A stretch of 64,000 nucleotides of DNA from Heterodera schachtii. Lineage: Eukaryota; Nematoda; Chromadorea; Rhabditida; Heteroderidae. Below the pieces are notes generated by a model, which was not told where the DNA came from, did no database searches, and worked only from the letters and a program-made list of their open reading frames with translations. Of this stretch, positions 47,365 to 57,500 are shown one piece after another; the stretch's first letter is position 1; each line of letters begins with the position of its first letter. The translations under genes and the position numbers were made by a program. The stretch covers positions 930,001 to 994,000 of the forward strand of contig SIJG01000055.1 of assembly GCA_023374025.1 (NCBI GenBank), written 5' to 3'.

Positions 47365-47905
47365 TGAATGAGAGGGGAGAGGGAGAGATAGAGAGAGTAA
47401 GAGAACAGAAGAGTGAGACAGAGATAGAGGGGGAGAAAAGGAAGAGAGAGAAAGAGAGAAAAGAGAGAGAGAGAGAGAGTGCGAGAGAGGAGAAGGAAAC
47501 GAACCGTAATAATGAGGGTTAGATGGATGAGAGAAAGAGACGAAGAGAAAACTAAAAAGAATAATTCATTTGATGGACAAATATCGGTCATAGGTCCCAA
47601 ACAAAATTGCTCTAAAACGGTCAGAATCGATTAAAGCGGCGCAGAATGAAGATAAGAAAAATGCAAATTTGGAGCGCGTTTGCCATTTTAATTGTAAAAA
47701 AATCGGGCACAGAAGTGTTAGAGAGAGCGGGAGAATGAGAGGGGGAAAAGAAACGAGAGGGACAGAGGGGATAGAGAGAGAGAGAAAGAAAGAGGGAGAG
47801 AAAGAGAGACGCGGAGAGAGAGAGAGAAAGAAAGAAAGACGGAGAGAAAGAGAAACGGGGAGAGACAGCGGAGGGATGAGGATAGGGGATGGACTATTAA
47901 AATGA
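47365..47905. repeat. GA-rich low-complexity tracts
   Basis: Two GAGAGA-rich stretches (47365-47545 and 47700-47905) around a short unique piece. The 48180-48300 sequence that follows is related, inverted, to 62660-62780, beside the right-hand satellite. Confidence 0.8.
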
Positions 47906-48779
47906 TGAGAAGGTAAACATAAAAAATGGGGGAGGTGGACGTAGGGAGGGGGACATATACATTTTCCATTCATCAAAAAAGTTGGTTGAATGGGGGGGGG
48001 GATGATAGTAATGGTGTGGTTGGTATGGTCAAATTCCACACCAACGGTAGGGCCGACGACGGAGGGCGGCAGGGGGGGGGGGGAATTCAAAAAATGTGTG
48101 GCGTTCTGTGGTGAATCATACAAATTGCAAACGGCGGAATGATGGATTTGTGTCTCCGTCCGCAATTCCAATTTTACCCACCCATTCTTCACACACTGAT
48201 TCCATTCTTTCATTACTCATTCATTTCTCTTTGATAATTGACCGCCACCACCCATTGGTGGTCAGTCAGTTCAGTACCGCCTGTTCAGAAGAGTACCGGC
48301 CCGATTGGTGGCAAAATGAAATGCGTCAGTGATACAGTATTTTTTAGGAAGCGAGAGATACGATAAATGGGATATGGTCGGACAATTTTTAAGCATAACC
48401 TCCCCGACCTTCGGCGGGGAGTGAAAAGTCGTGGATGAAATTCCAAATGAGTAAGGGGGTCAAAATTTTAACTTTTTGGCTGTGTGGGCGAAAAAAACAT
48501 TTTTCAAAAGTTTTATTCCATAAATTGATTGACCAATTTTAAGCGTTTTTAGGAAAATTATTAAGATAGATAGGTTGTAAATTATTTGCTATTAACTATT
48601 TAATCGATTTAGTTTTGTAAAATTTTTCTCATTTCCTTCGTTTTTATTTTCATAAAAATCCATTGGGTTGGAAATAATTCAGCAAATTGTACAAATAAAT
48701 AAAATCTAAATAAAAAATTATTATTTTTTACAAAAAATGAATTTTTATGATAAAATTTGTATTTTCTTCTTCATAATTA

Positions 48780-49400
48780 GCTCAATCAAAGAAAATATTT
48801 ATCAGTTAAATTGTCTGAAAGAATGCAAAGCAAAATTTTGATGAAATATTTGGCCAAGGATGGGAAACTGAGCAAAATTCAAATGGCCAACAAATTGATC
48901 AAAATGAATAATATAAAAAAAAGAATTAATTTCGGCAGACTCAATTGGCATTGATCAGAACAAAAAATTGAATGATCAACTAAAATGTGAAGTTGTTCAT
49001 AAATTTCAAGCCATAAAAGAAGGGATGAAAAAAAGGGAAATATTCGGCAAAATTCCAAAATAAAATTGAGCAAAAAATTGCCAAAAAGTTAGGAATTTCT
49101 CGAAACAAACTTTTATGAATGGAAAAAAGAATTTAAATTAAAAAATAAAAGCAGAGAAACATTCTATCAATGGAAAAAGGAATTCGGCAAATTTAATTTT
49201 TTAATTTAATTTTTTCTTTTTATTTAATTTTCTTTTTAAAAATTACATTCGAATGAAGAAAAAGTTGGCAAAATGAGTATTATTTTGAAATGAAGAAAGG
49301 AAATCCTTCTTTATCTGACAAAGAAATTGCAGTCATTTTAAACATTGGAATTGCCACTCTGGACAGATGGAAAAAAGAAAATTTTTTATTTATTTTTTCT
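48780..49400 (+). pseudogene. decayed helix-turn-helix (transposase-like) ORF remains
   Basis: Repeated fragments with the pattern I-A-x(2)-L-x-I-x(3)-L-x(2)-W-K-K-E: EQKIAKKLGISRNK at about 49070-49130 (broken by one base) and SDKEIAVILNIGIATLDRWK at about 49310-49375. Stops and frameshifts run throughout. Related to the minus-strand fragment at 26290. Confidence 0.55.
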
Positions 49401-49535
49401 AGGGCTCGAAAAAATGGAAATCTGTTTTTTCTTCCGGAGGCCTGAAATTCCATATGCACTTTTCCCATTTTTCGCGATTCATGTCCATATTTTGGCATTT
49501 TGTTAAAAAGTAAAAGCATGAATAAATATTATAAA

Positions 49536-50086
49536 TAGGGCTGCTAATTTTATGTAAGAAAATTTGCGAATTGTGTAAATTAAAATATGTATAAAAAATG
49601 CTAAAATATATATGAAATATGTATAAAAATCCCAAAATATGTACTAAAATATGTAAATTAATTTTTTTTTAATGGTTATTTTTTGGAAAAAAATTCTTCG
49701 TAAAAAGTGAAATAGGCACAAAATGCCATAAAAATGATCAAAATAGGCTTAGAATCACATTTTAATATTTCACAAATTAATTTTTGATATATCATTTTTT
49801 GAAAAAAATTCGATTTTTAATGATACAGTTTCAAAATTTTTTTTTAATTTTTCACAAAAAATTTCTGTAATTTCTCAAAAATCCTCAAAATATGTAAAAA
49901 AAAAAAATGAAAATATATACGAAAAATTGCGAAATATGTACGAAAAAGTTCAAAATATGTATAAAAATATGTAAATAAAAGTCCCAACTTTTGTTCGCAA
50001 ACACAAAAAAGAAAGCGTTTTTCCCACTAATTAGGCTATGGAGAATCCAGGAAAAAATATGTATTTACATAAAATTAGCAGCCCTA
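49536..50086. mobile_element. hAT-like MITE with perfect 8-bp target duplication
   Basis: TIRs TAGGGCTGCTAATTTTATGT and its inverse. Flanked by ATTATAAA at 49528-49535 and 50087-50094. The inside is rich in AAAATATGTA repeats. No transposase. Confidence 0.95.
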
Positions 50087-50819
50087 ATTATAAAGAGCAT
50101 CGCTATTTTAATGCTAAATAACTTTTTTTTATTATCTCTTAATTATAAAAATTTCGAATTTCGTAAAAACAACAATTAATTAACCAATTAATAAATTACG
50201 GGTAATTGAGGCATGGTTATGATTTATCAATTAATTAACCTATAAAAATAATAGCGTTATGTCGAAGTAAATTCAGTTTTTTAATTATCTCTCTATCGGC
50301 CAAGACAAAGAAATTGTGCGCTAAAGATTGAAAAATTTGTTAGAAATTATTATAATTTAGTCAAAAAATTCATTAAAACACACCTTAAATATCGCAAAAG
50401 CTCATTTTGCCTCATATTCATAAAAGTTTATTACCCAAAATGGCTTTTGTGCATCAAAATTATTTTTCGTAAATTCGTTTTAAATTTTTTCAATTTTTTG
50501 CCACTTAGTTTTTCATTTCTGGGAAAGCGATTTTTGTTTTGGTTTTGTTTTTTCTGTTCACTCTTTTAATTGAAAAAATTATTCACAAACGGACAAAAGT
50601 GTAATGAATCATCCATCGCATTTTTGGCATTGGGAAAAGCATAAAATTAGGCTGCTAATTTATGCGAAATCGGCGAAAGTGAATAGAAAAACCATTTCGG
50701 CTGCAGATGGGGATGGGCAAAAGGGAAGTGATTCAACCCCATTTTTTTTTTACATTGGAATTCCAAAGCAAATTCCCGTGCAAAAAAAGCGGGTGGCAAA
50801 TCGCTGTGAAAATGGGCGG

Positions 50820-51198
50820 AGTAGGACAAAACGTCGTCAGCCGAAACGTCGTTGGACGAATTTTTCGACCATAACTTTTTTTCTTTCTCAACCAAATTAA
50901 ACATTCTTGGTATTATTCGAAAGCATTCGAAAAATGCTATTAGTCTGCAAATTTTCAATATTTTTTATTCATGCACAAAAAATCAGAGCAAAAAAAAAGT
51001 TCGAATTACTGGGTTTTTGAGTTCCTTCTTGCCATAACTTGTTTGAAACTTAACGAAAATTTTTGAGATTTTGCAAATTAATAATAAACACATAGAGCTA
51101 TTGAACAACACCAACAATGCTTAATTTGATTGACAATGAACAAAGTTATGTTTCAAAAAGTCTTCCGATTTCGGCCGACGACGTTTTGGGGTGCACCG
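50820..51198. mobile_element. TIR element carrying GGTATCATTCGAAAGC-type modules
   Basis: ACAAAACGTCGTCAGCCGAAA at the left (50825 on) is inverted as TTCGGCCGACGACGTTTTG at the right (to about 51190). The inside has CCATAACTTTTT and GGTATTATTCGAAAGC, seen in other elements of the window. Confidence 0.7.
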
Positions 51199-51530
51199 GA
51201 AAATGGGCGGGGGGGGGGGGGCTGACGGACGACCACCAACGGATCAGTCGCTCGCCCTAATTAACTGCATAAATAGCACGTTGGGGGGCCTGGAAACCCA
51301 GTGCAAACCTCCGAATCGGGCCTTTTCAGTCTATGAGCCTTTAAATTTTATAACACTTAACAAACTTTTTTTTTAATTTTGCAGACTAATAGAGGACACA
51401 CACTTAGAGCTACCGAAAAATAACAAGAATTAAAAATTTGGTTACTTTTGGGTAAAGTTACGGTAATTTATTTAAAAAATTTCATTTGCTAGTTTTTTAT
51501 ATAGCGCCTTTCCATCGAAAGACCAGACAA

Positions 51531-52545
51531 ATGGCCCTCCTAATTCTATACATTATTTTGATTTCAAATGTCCAAATTATGCTGTGCAACAGTGCTGCGC
51601 TGCCCGTTTCGGCATTTTTTCGTCTCCCACGTTACGTCCGAGGCCCAGAAGTGCCGATCCCATCGGTGCCGGATTGCACCAATGCAACAACAACAACAAC
51701 AGCTCCAAAAACAACAACTACAATGAAGACGACGATGGGCAGTCGCAAGGAGGACAAAAGCATGCCGTCGATGGTGGATGGATCGGCACCGACGACGAGA
51801 GGAGGAGGGCACCCTGTGAAGCATGGAAAAGCGCAGCAGATGAAGGTGACAAAAGAGGGAAGGCGCGGGGGGGGGCTTAACAGGGGCGGTCCCCCAGCTT
51901 TTGGCTTGGGCGGAGTACTCCCTCCGGGCGTTTTTTGTGTGCTCTTTTCACATCACTTTTTTTAGGGCGCTTTTTCCAAAAAATTTAAGCGGAATAGAGG
52001 GGGTCGACGGTGCCGATAAGCGCCGTCGGTAATTTTTTTTTGGTAATTTTTTTATGCGATTTATTAACAGATTTTGTCCAAAAATGACAAAATTTGCATA
52101 TTTGAGCAGATTTTTATACCATGGCAAAAAACATAGCATGTTCAATGCTTTATAACTTTTTTTCAGAGGCAATTAGATAAAATTTTATTTATAGAATTTC
52201 AAGTACTATATTTATTCCATTTATCTTTAACAAAAAATTTCATTGAGTTTCAAAAAAGTTATTTGTCAAAAAACTCTGATTCAAGATTTTTTAAAATTTT
52301 GTGACCATAACTTTTTGAAAATTTTATAAAAAAATTTTCTAAATTAATATTCTGATAGAGAACACTCACTCAAAGCTATTGAATGATACCAAAAATTATT
52401 AAGTTGATTGACTTTAAGCCAAGTTATGAATTTATATGTCTTAAATTCCCTTACACACCCCAGAAAAAATTTAAACTTATTGTTTGAAAAAAATTATAAT
52501 TTTTTAATTTTTCAGCTTTTTCCCTCCAATGCATATTCCGGCTGA
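51531..52545 (+). CDS. possible secreted Thr-rich protein, two exons (tentative)
   Basis: The first exon, 51531-51846, starts with a strong signal peptide (MALLILYIILISNVQIMLCN) followed by a low-complexity Thr/Pro/Lys region (about residues 55-80) of mucin-like type, with a GTGACA donor after ATGAAG. A good acceptor (AATTTTTCAG) at 52515 would give a short last exon that stops after about 9 codons in the phase expected, or about 21 in another. The intron would hold a GC-hairpin repeat (51960-52100). Function unknown; it may be a secreted glycoprotein. Exon 1 is moderately supported, exon 2 weakly. Confidence 0.4.
51960..52100 (+). repeat. dispersed GC-hairpin repeat with compensatory change
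   Basis: The hairpin at 52004-52029 reads CGACGGTGCC / GCGCCGTCG: the consensus G-C pair at stem position 4 is an A-T pair here. Confidence 0.78.
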
Positions 52546-53080
52546 AGAATTTTCTTTGATCGAGCGAATTATGAAAAAATAAATTATAATAAAATTTATT
52601 TCATGAAAAAATATAAATTTTTTATTTAAATTTTGTTTTTATTTGTATAATTTCGCATAATTTCCAAATTAAATTTGTTCAGTTTATGGAGTAAAACTGT
52701 TGAAAAGTGATATTTTTTCGCCCAGCAGAGCGCAAAAAAGTTAAAAATTAACACAAAAAAATACCCTTACAATTAGGGGAGGACTTTGGTCACATTAAAA
52801 TGTTTGTTCTAATTTTGCTCGAAAGCAACCAAATTTTTAATTCTTGATATCATTCGATAGCTGTAAATGCTCTCTTTTAGCCTGCAATATTCCAAAAAAA
52901 AAAAAAATTTTTTCAAAAAAGTTATGGCCAAAAATGTTCAAAAAACAAGAATTTTGAGTTCCTCTTATAGAGAGGGTGTGCTTAAGGCTATCAAATGGCA
53001 TAAAGAATTAAAAATTTGGTTGCTTTAGAGCAAAATTATAAAAAAAAATTCGTCCAAAATTTTCATTTTGAAATAACGAC
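52200..53080. repeat. decayed modules with CCATAACTTTTT and GATACCAA motifs
   Basis: Several degenerate units, each with a CCATAACTTTTTGAAAA-type block, a TCTAATAGAG-type block and AGCTATTGAATGATACCAA or its inverse (52370, 52850, 52990). No gene. Confidence 0.55.
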
Positions 53081-53365
53081 TCCGTCCCATCGTGCCGACT
53101 AAATGCCTGCCTGATCCATTCTAAGTGCCTCAATTCATTAATCTATCTACCGTATTTACTCCATTATAGCCACCGGGGGCTCAATTGTTCAACCCCCCTG
53201 GGGCTTTATTCGAGAGGGGGGTTCTAATAGAGTAAATAAGTATTTACCCTATTGGTGCCCAATTTACCGGTCCCCTTTCCCCAGACAGGTGTTTATTCCC
53301 CAATTGCGCAATGGTTTTGATTTATTTATAAAAAATTAACAAAATTATTATAATTCATTTTAAAT

Positions 53366-54029
53366 CATACATGAACAAGGGGTGCGCCAGGGCGAGGCCC
53401 ATACGACGGACGATTGGCGCAGGGGGGGTGCGCCAGGACCAATTTTTCGTACGAAGGCCCCCAAGTTTCCCCGGCGACGACCTTTTTTTTTTTTTGCTAT
53501 TCAGACCATTTTTTCTGCCGACTTTTCAAAAACGTTTTTTTTCGGCGCGCTTTTTCCAAAAAAATTTTTCGGGAACAGGTGGGCCGGCGGTGCCGATAGG
53601 CGCCGCCGGGGAAAATTTTGCAAATTCGAGTGCCAATTTGTTAACAGATTTTCACCAAAAACTTCCAAATTTTGCGATTTTTTGGCAAGTCGACGACTTT
53701 TTTTTTTGTAAAAAAAAAACGTTTTTTTTTGCGGCGTGGTTTTTTTAAAACTTTTTGGGGGCCAGGGGGGGGGGGGGTTCGGCGGCGCCGATAGGCGCCG
53801 CCGGAATTTTTTTTGTAATTTTGTATGAATTTCGCTAAGAAAATTGTGCAAATTTAAAATTTTCCCCCTTCGTTACGACCCCTTCCCCCCCCCCCCCCAC
53901 GACGACCCCCCCCCCCCCCCTCCTTTACAGCCCCCCCCCTTTACGACGAACGAGGGGGGGGGGGGGGGGGTGCGCCAGGCCTCTTACGACGAGGGGGGGG
54001 TGCGCCGGCGCACCCCTTGTTCATGTATG
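53366..54029. mobile_element. hAT-like element with perfect 8-bp target duplication and two GC hairpins
   Basis: TIRs CATACATGAACAAGGGGTGC and its inverse, with sub-terminal GTGCGCCAGG and GACGA repeats. Flanked by TTTTAAAT at 53358-53365 and 54030-54037. It holds two tandem copies of the GC-hairpin repeat (53584-53609 and 53779-53804; the second has a perfect C-G pair where consensus has a T-G wobble) and long C/G tracts. Open frames here are not genes. Confidence 0.93.
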
Positions 54030-54037
54030 TTTTAAAT

Positions 54038-54540
54038 AATGCCAAAATTTCTATTAAAAAAATCAGCAATAATCAAAAATTCAATTAGTATTTGTAAAAA
54101 TAAAAAAGATCAATAATTCACTTTAATATACATGTAAAATTATAAAAAAATATCAACAAAATAATGATCAATAATTCACTGTGCAAAAAAAAACAGAAAT
54201 AATTTATATAAATTATGAAAATTCAGTGGTCCTAAAATGACTAAAAATTTTTTTGTAATTTTTTATGTAAAAGAAAGGCTCTGGAACCCGGCAGTGCCGT
54301 CGTGGTAAAATTTCGCAAATTTATGCTCCATTTCTTATAAAAAAAAATTTTACACCAAAGCAGGTCTCAATCAGAGAGATTCAAAATCTGTGACCGACTT
54401 CATTTACACCCCTAAATTTGAAACTTTTTAGCATCTATTTTTGGGGTTTTTAGGAACTAAAAACTAATTATTTTGGCAGTTTTTAGCAACTATAAATCAT
54501 AGCCCTATTAATAAAATGTATTAAATTAATTAATAGTTTT
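54038..54540. other. AT-rich spacer upstream of the RING gene
   Basis: 54380-54520 resembles the outer part of the hAT-like family at 54866 (TTACACCCCTAAATTTGAA). TTTTTAG just before the start codon could act as a spliced-leader acceptor. Nothing else is recognised. Confidence 0.4.
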
Positions 54541-54544
54541 TAGC

Positions 54545-57500
54545 ATGTTCATTATTAATTTCTCTGCAATTTTATTTGTTTTAATTACACCCATTTTGTC
54601 ATCTTCATTTATCACAATATGCGTACGACCAAACACTTTTAATTATGTGGGGCGACTGTGGTGTACACGCAATAACATTATGCACATGATTTATGAAGAT
54701 AAGCCCAACATTGCGGATCAAGAAAGTGGAAGATATTCATGCATTTATTTTTGGGTGGATTTAGGCATTTGTGATCAGAATGAAACAAATGCAATTATCC
54801 AAATCATCAAAACAGACACTAATGAATCGGTTGGTGTTGCAAATGGATGTGATTTATGTAATTAGTAGGGATACGATTTATAGTTTTTTCACTATTTTTT
54901 TCCTGAGCTCCCCGTAGCCTGAAACGCACGAAAAACATGTTTTTTAGGGGGTTTGTTAAGATAGTTTTCGAGTTATTAGCAACTATTTTATAGTTTTTTA
55001 TTTTTAGCAACTAAAAAACTATAAAATTTTTGAAAAAAACTATTTCAACTATTTTGGCGTTTTGCCAAAATTTGCAAAAATGCACCCCCTATGAAATGAA
55101 AAATTTCTAAAAAATTCATCTCCAAATTTATTTATTTATTTTTAACAAGAATTTTTGATTTTAAAAATTATTTACCTCAATACTGATTTGGTTTAATTTT
55201 TTTGTTACCTTTTTGGATAAAATTTAACGATTTTACACCCCTAAATTTGAAACTTTTTAGCAACTATTTACCCATTTTTAGCAACTATTTTGGGGTATTT
55301 TTTAGAAACTAAAAACTAACTATTTTGGCATTGTTTAACAACTATAAATCGTATCCCTAGTTATTAGTTCCTATTTTAGGTTTTTATTTCTTAGAGCCTA
55401 AAAAATTTAAAAACTTATTTTAACCTATTTTGGCTTGTTGCCCAAATTTATTAACAAACACGCAATATAAAAACAAAAAACACACGCCTAAGAAGCGATC
55501 TAAAAATTTTTTCAAAGAATATACTCCTGGGAATCGTTCTGAAAAAATTCCTACGAAATAAAAAAATTTTCTCAACAATTTATCACAAAAAATTGTTTGT
55601 TTATTTTCTTGACAAGAAATTTTGCGTTTTAGTCCATATTTGGCAATTTTTTACCGTTTTAGTGCATATTTCGGGTTTTTTTTTAGTCCATATAATTTAT
55701 AACTCTACTAATATCCTAAATATAATTGTATGTGCCATTTTATTTTTCGTGGTATAAAAAATAAGCATTTTTGTAGAAGGAATTAGTGATCCCAAAAAGA
55801 TATCTGTCCGTTTGTGAGGTGCCAATTGTGCTCGGCTTCGGCACACGACCACCGGCACTTAAAATATTCAATTTGAAAAATCATTTTACATGGATCAACA
55901 ACACTCAAGAATCTCTTGTTGGGATTAAAATTGGCTGCGATATTGGCATTGATTTTTGTAATTACTATGTAATTGGGAGCGCAATTTTTCATCCTCAACA
56001 GAGTAATAATGCCAATGTTATGCATATTACCGTACCACTGTATGACATGGCTACGGTGATACGTTTGTGTGGCAGGGATGGACGTAGCGGTATTGAAATC
56101 GACATCATTCAAAGCGAGAATAATTCGAGGTAAAATTTTTGGGACCATTTAACCAAATTTGGGACCATTTAAAAAGGGACTATTTTGAGGTAAAATTAAT
56201 TAATTAATAAATTTACTCATAATTTGGGACCATTAAAATGGGATTATTTTGAGGTAAATTAATTAATCAATTAATAAATTTATTCCTAATTTGGGACCAT
56301 TTAAAATGGGATTGAAAAAGCCAACTTTATTCAAAACTTAAAAAGCAAGTTTCCTTATTATTTTTATTTTCTCATCTTTAGAGATTTTTGTGAAAAACTA
56401 AAATAATTTTTTATTAAAATGTGCCTCTAATAATTGATTTATTTTTTAAATTTTTAAATACTATAGTGTAATTTTAATTTAGAACGTCCTGAGGGTGTCG
56501 AGGAATTGACCAAAAATTTCGGGGGCCGGGGGGTCAGAATCGGGGCGAAACATTAAATAAAAACATAGAAAAATCTCTAAAATGAGCAACCGGCCTGTTT
56601 TTTTTTCGTTATTTTGTTCATCTGACAATAAGCCAAAATGGCGCACAAAGTTTTGGCATAAAATGTCAATTTTTCAAAATATTTATTTGTTTAAAAAATC
56701 TTTGACAGAAAATTATTCATAAATTCGACCAAAATGAATCAAATTTTATATTCTTAATAATATTATTCAAAAGCCCTAATAAGTTTTTTATTTACATTTT
56801 TCTGCAAATTTCAAAAGTTTTATTAAGATTATTATAAAATTTTGATTCATTTTGGGCGAAATTTGGGAAACGAACCCACGACAGTCCATACTGTTCAATG
56901 CTAAAACAAAAGAAATTATTTTTATTAATAAATTTTTTTTAGAAAATATTATGTGACAAAAAACGAATTTATTAGCAAAAATCCGATTGAAATTGATATA
57001 AATATTATCAATCGTCCAGTGCCAATAAACACCAATTTCGAAGTTGGCACGAGTTCAAATAGCAGCAGGTTAAACGAGAATTTGAAATAAAAAAAATATT
57101 TTGGCGAATTTTTCAGAATTTTAAGACAATTTTATATAAATTAAATACAAAAAAAAATTTTTCTGCAAACCAAAACGCATTTAAAAAAGTAATTCTAAAT
57201 GACAATTTTTTTCTATTTTTCTTGTCTAACTTATAAAATTTTGATAGAAATTGGAAAAATTTTGATTCAATTATTTTTCTTTTTAATTCTAAAAAGTATG
57301 TCATGGATAGGGATGGGAATTTAAGTCACGAAAAATCTCAAAAAAGTCGACTTAAAAAGTCATGAAAAATCGCCAAAAAGTCACGAAAAAGTCGTAAAAA
57401 TGCCAAAAAAGTCATGAAAAAATAACCAAAAAATCACATAAAAATGCCAAAAAAGCACTAAATAAATCCAAAAAAAATCCTGAAAATTAGCTAAATGTTT

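Noticed and set aside
47566..48213. 215-codon minus-strand frame with Pro-rich and Ser/Leu-rich stretches
   Set aside because: It lies across GAGAGA low-complexity tracts; composition explains the open frame and no homology pattern is seen.
53371..53851. Overlapping frames of 109-125 codons on both strands
   Set aside because: All fall inside the TIR element 53366-54029 and translate the GC-hairpin repeat.
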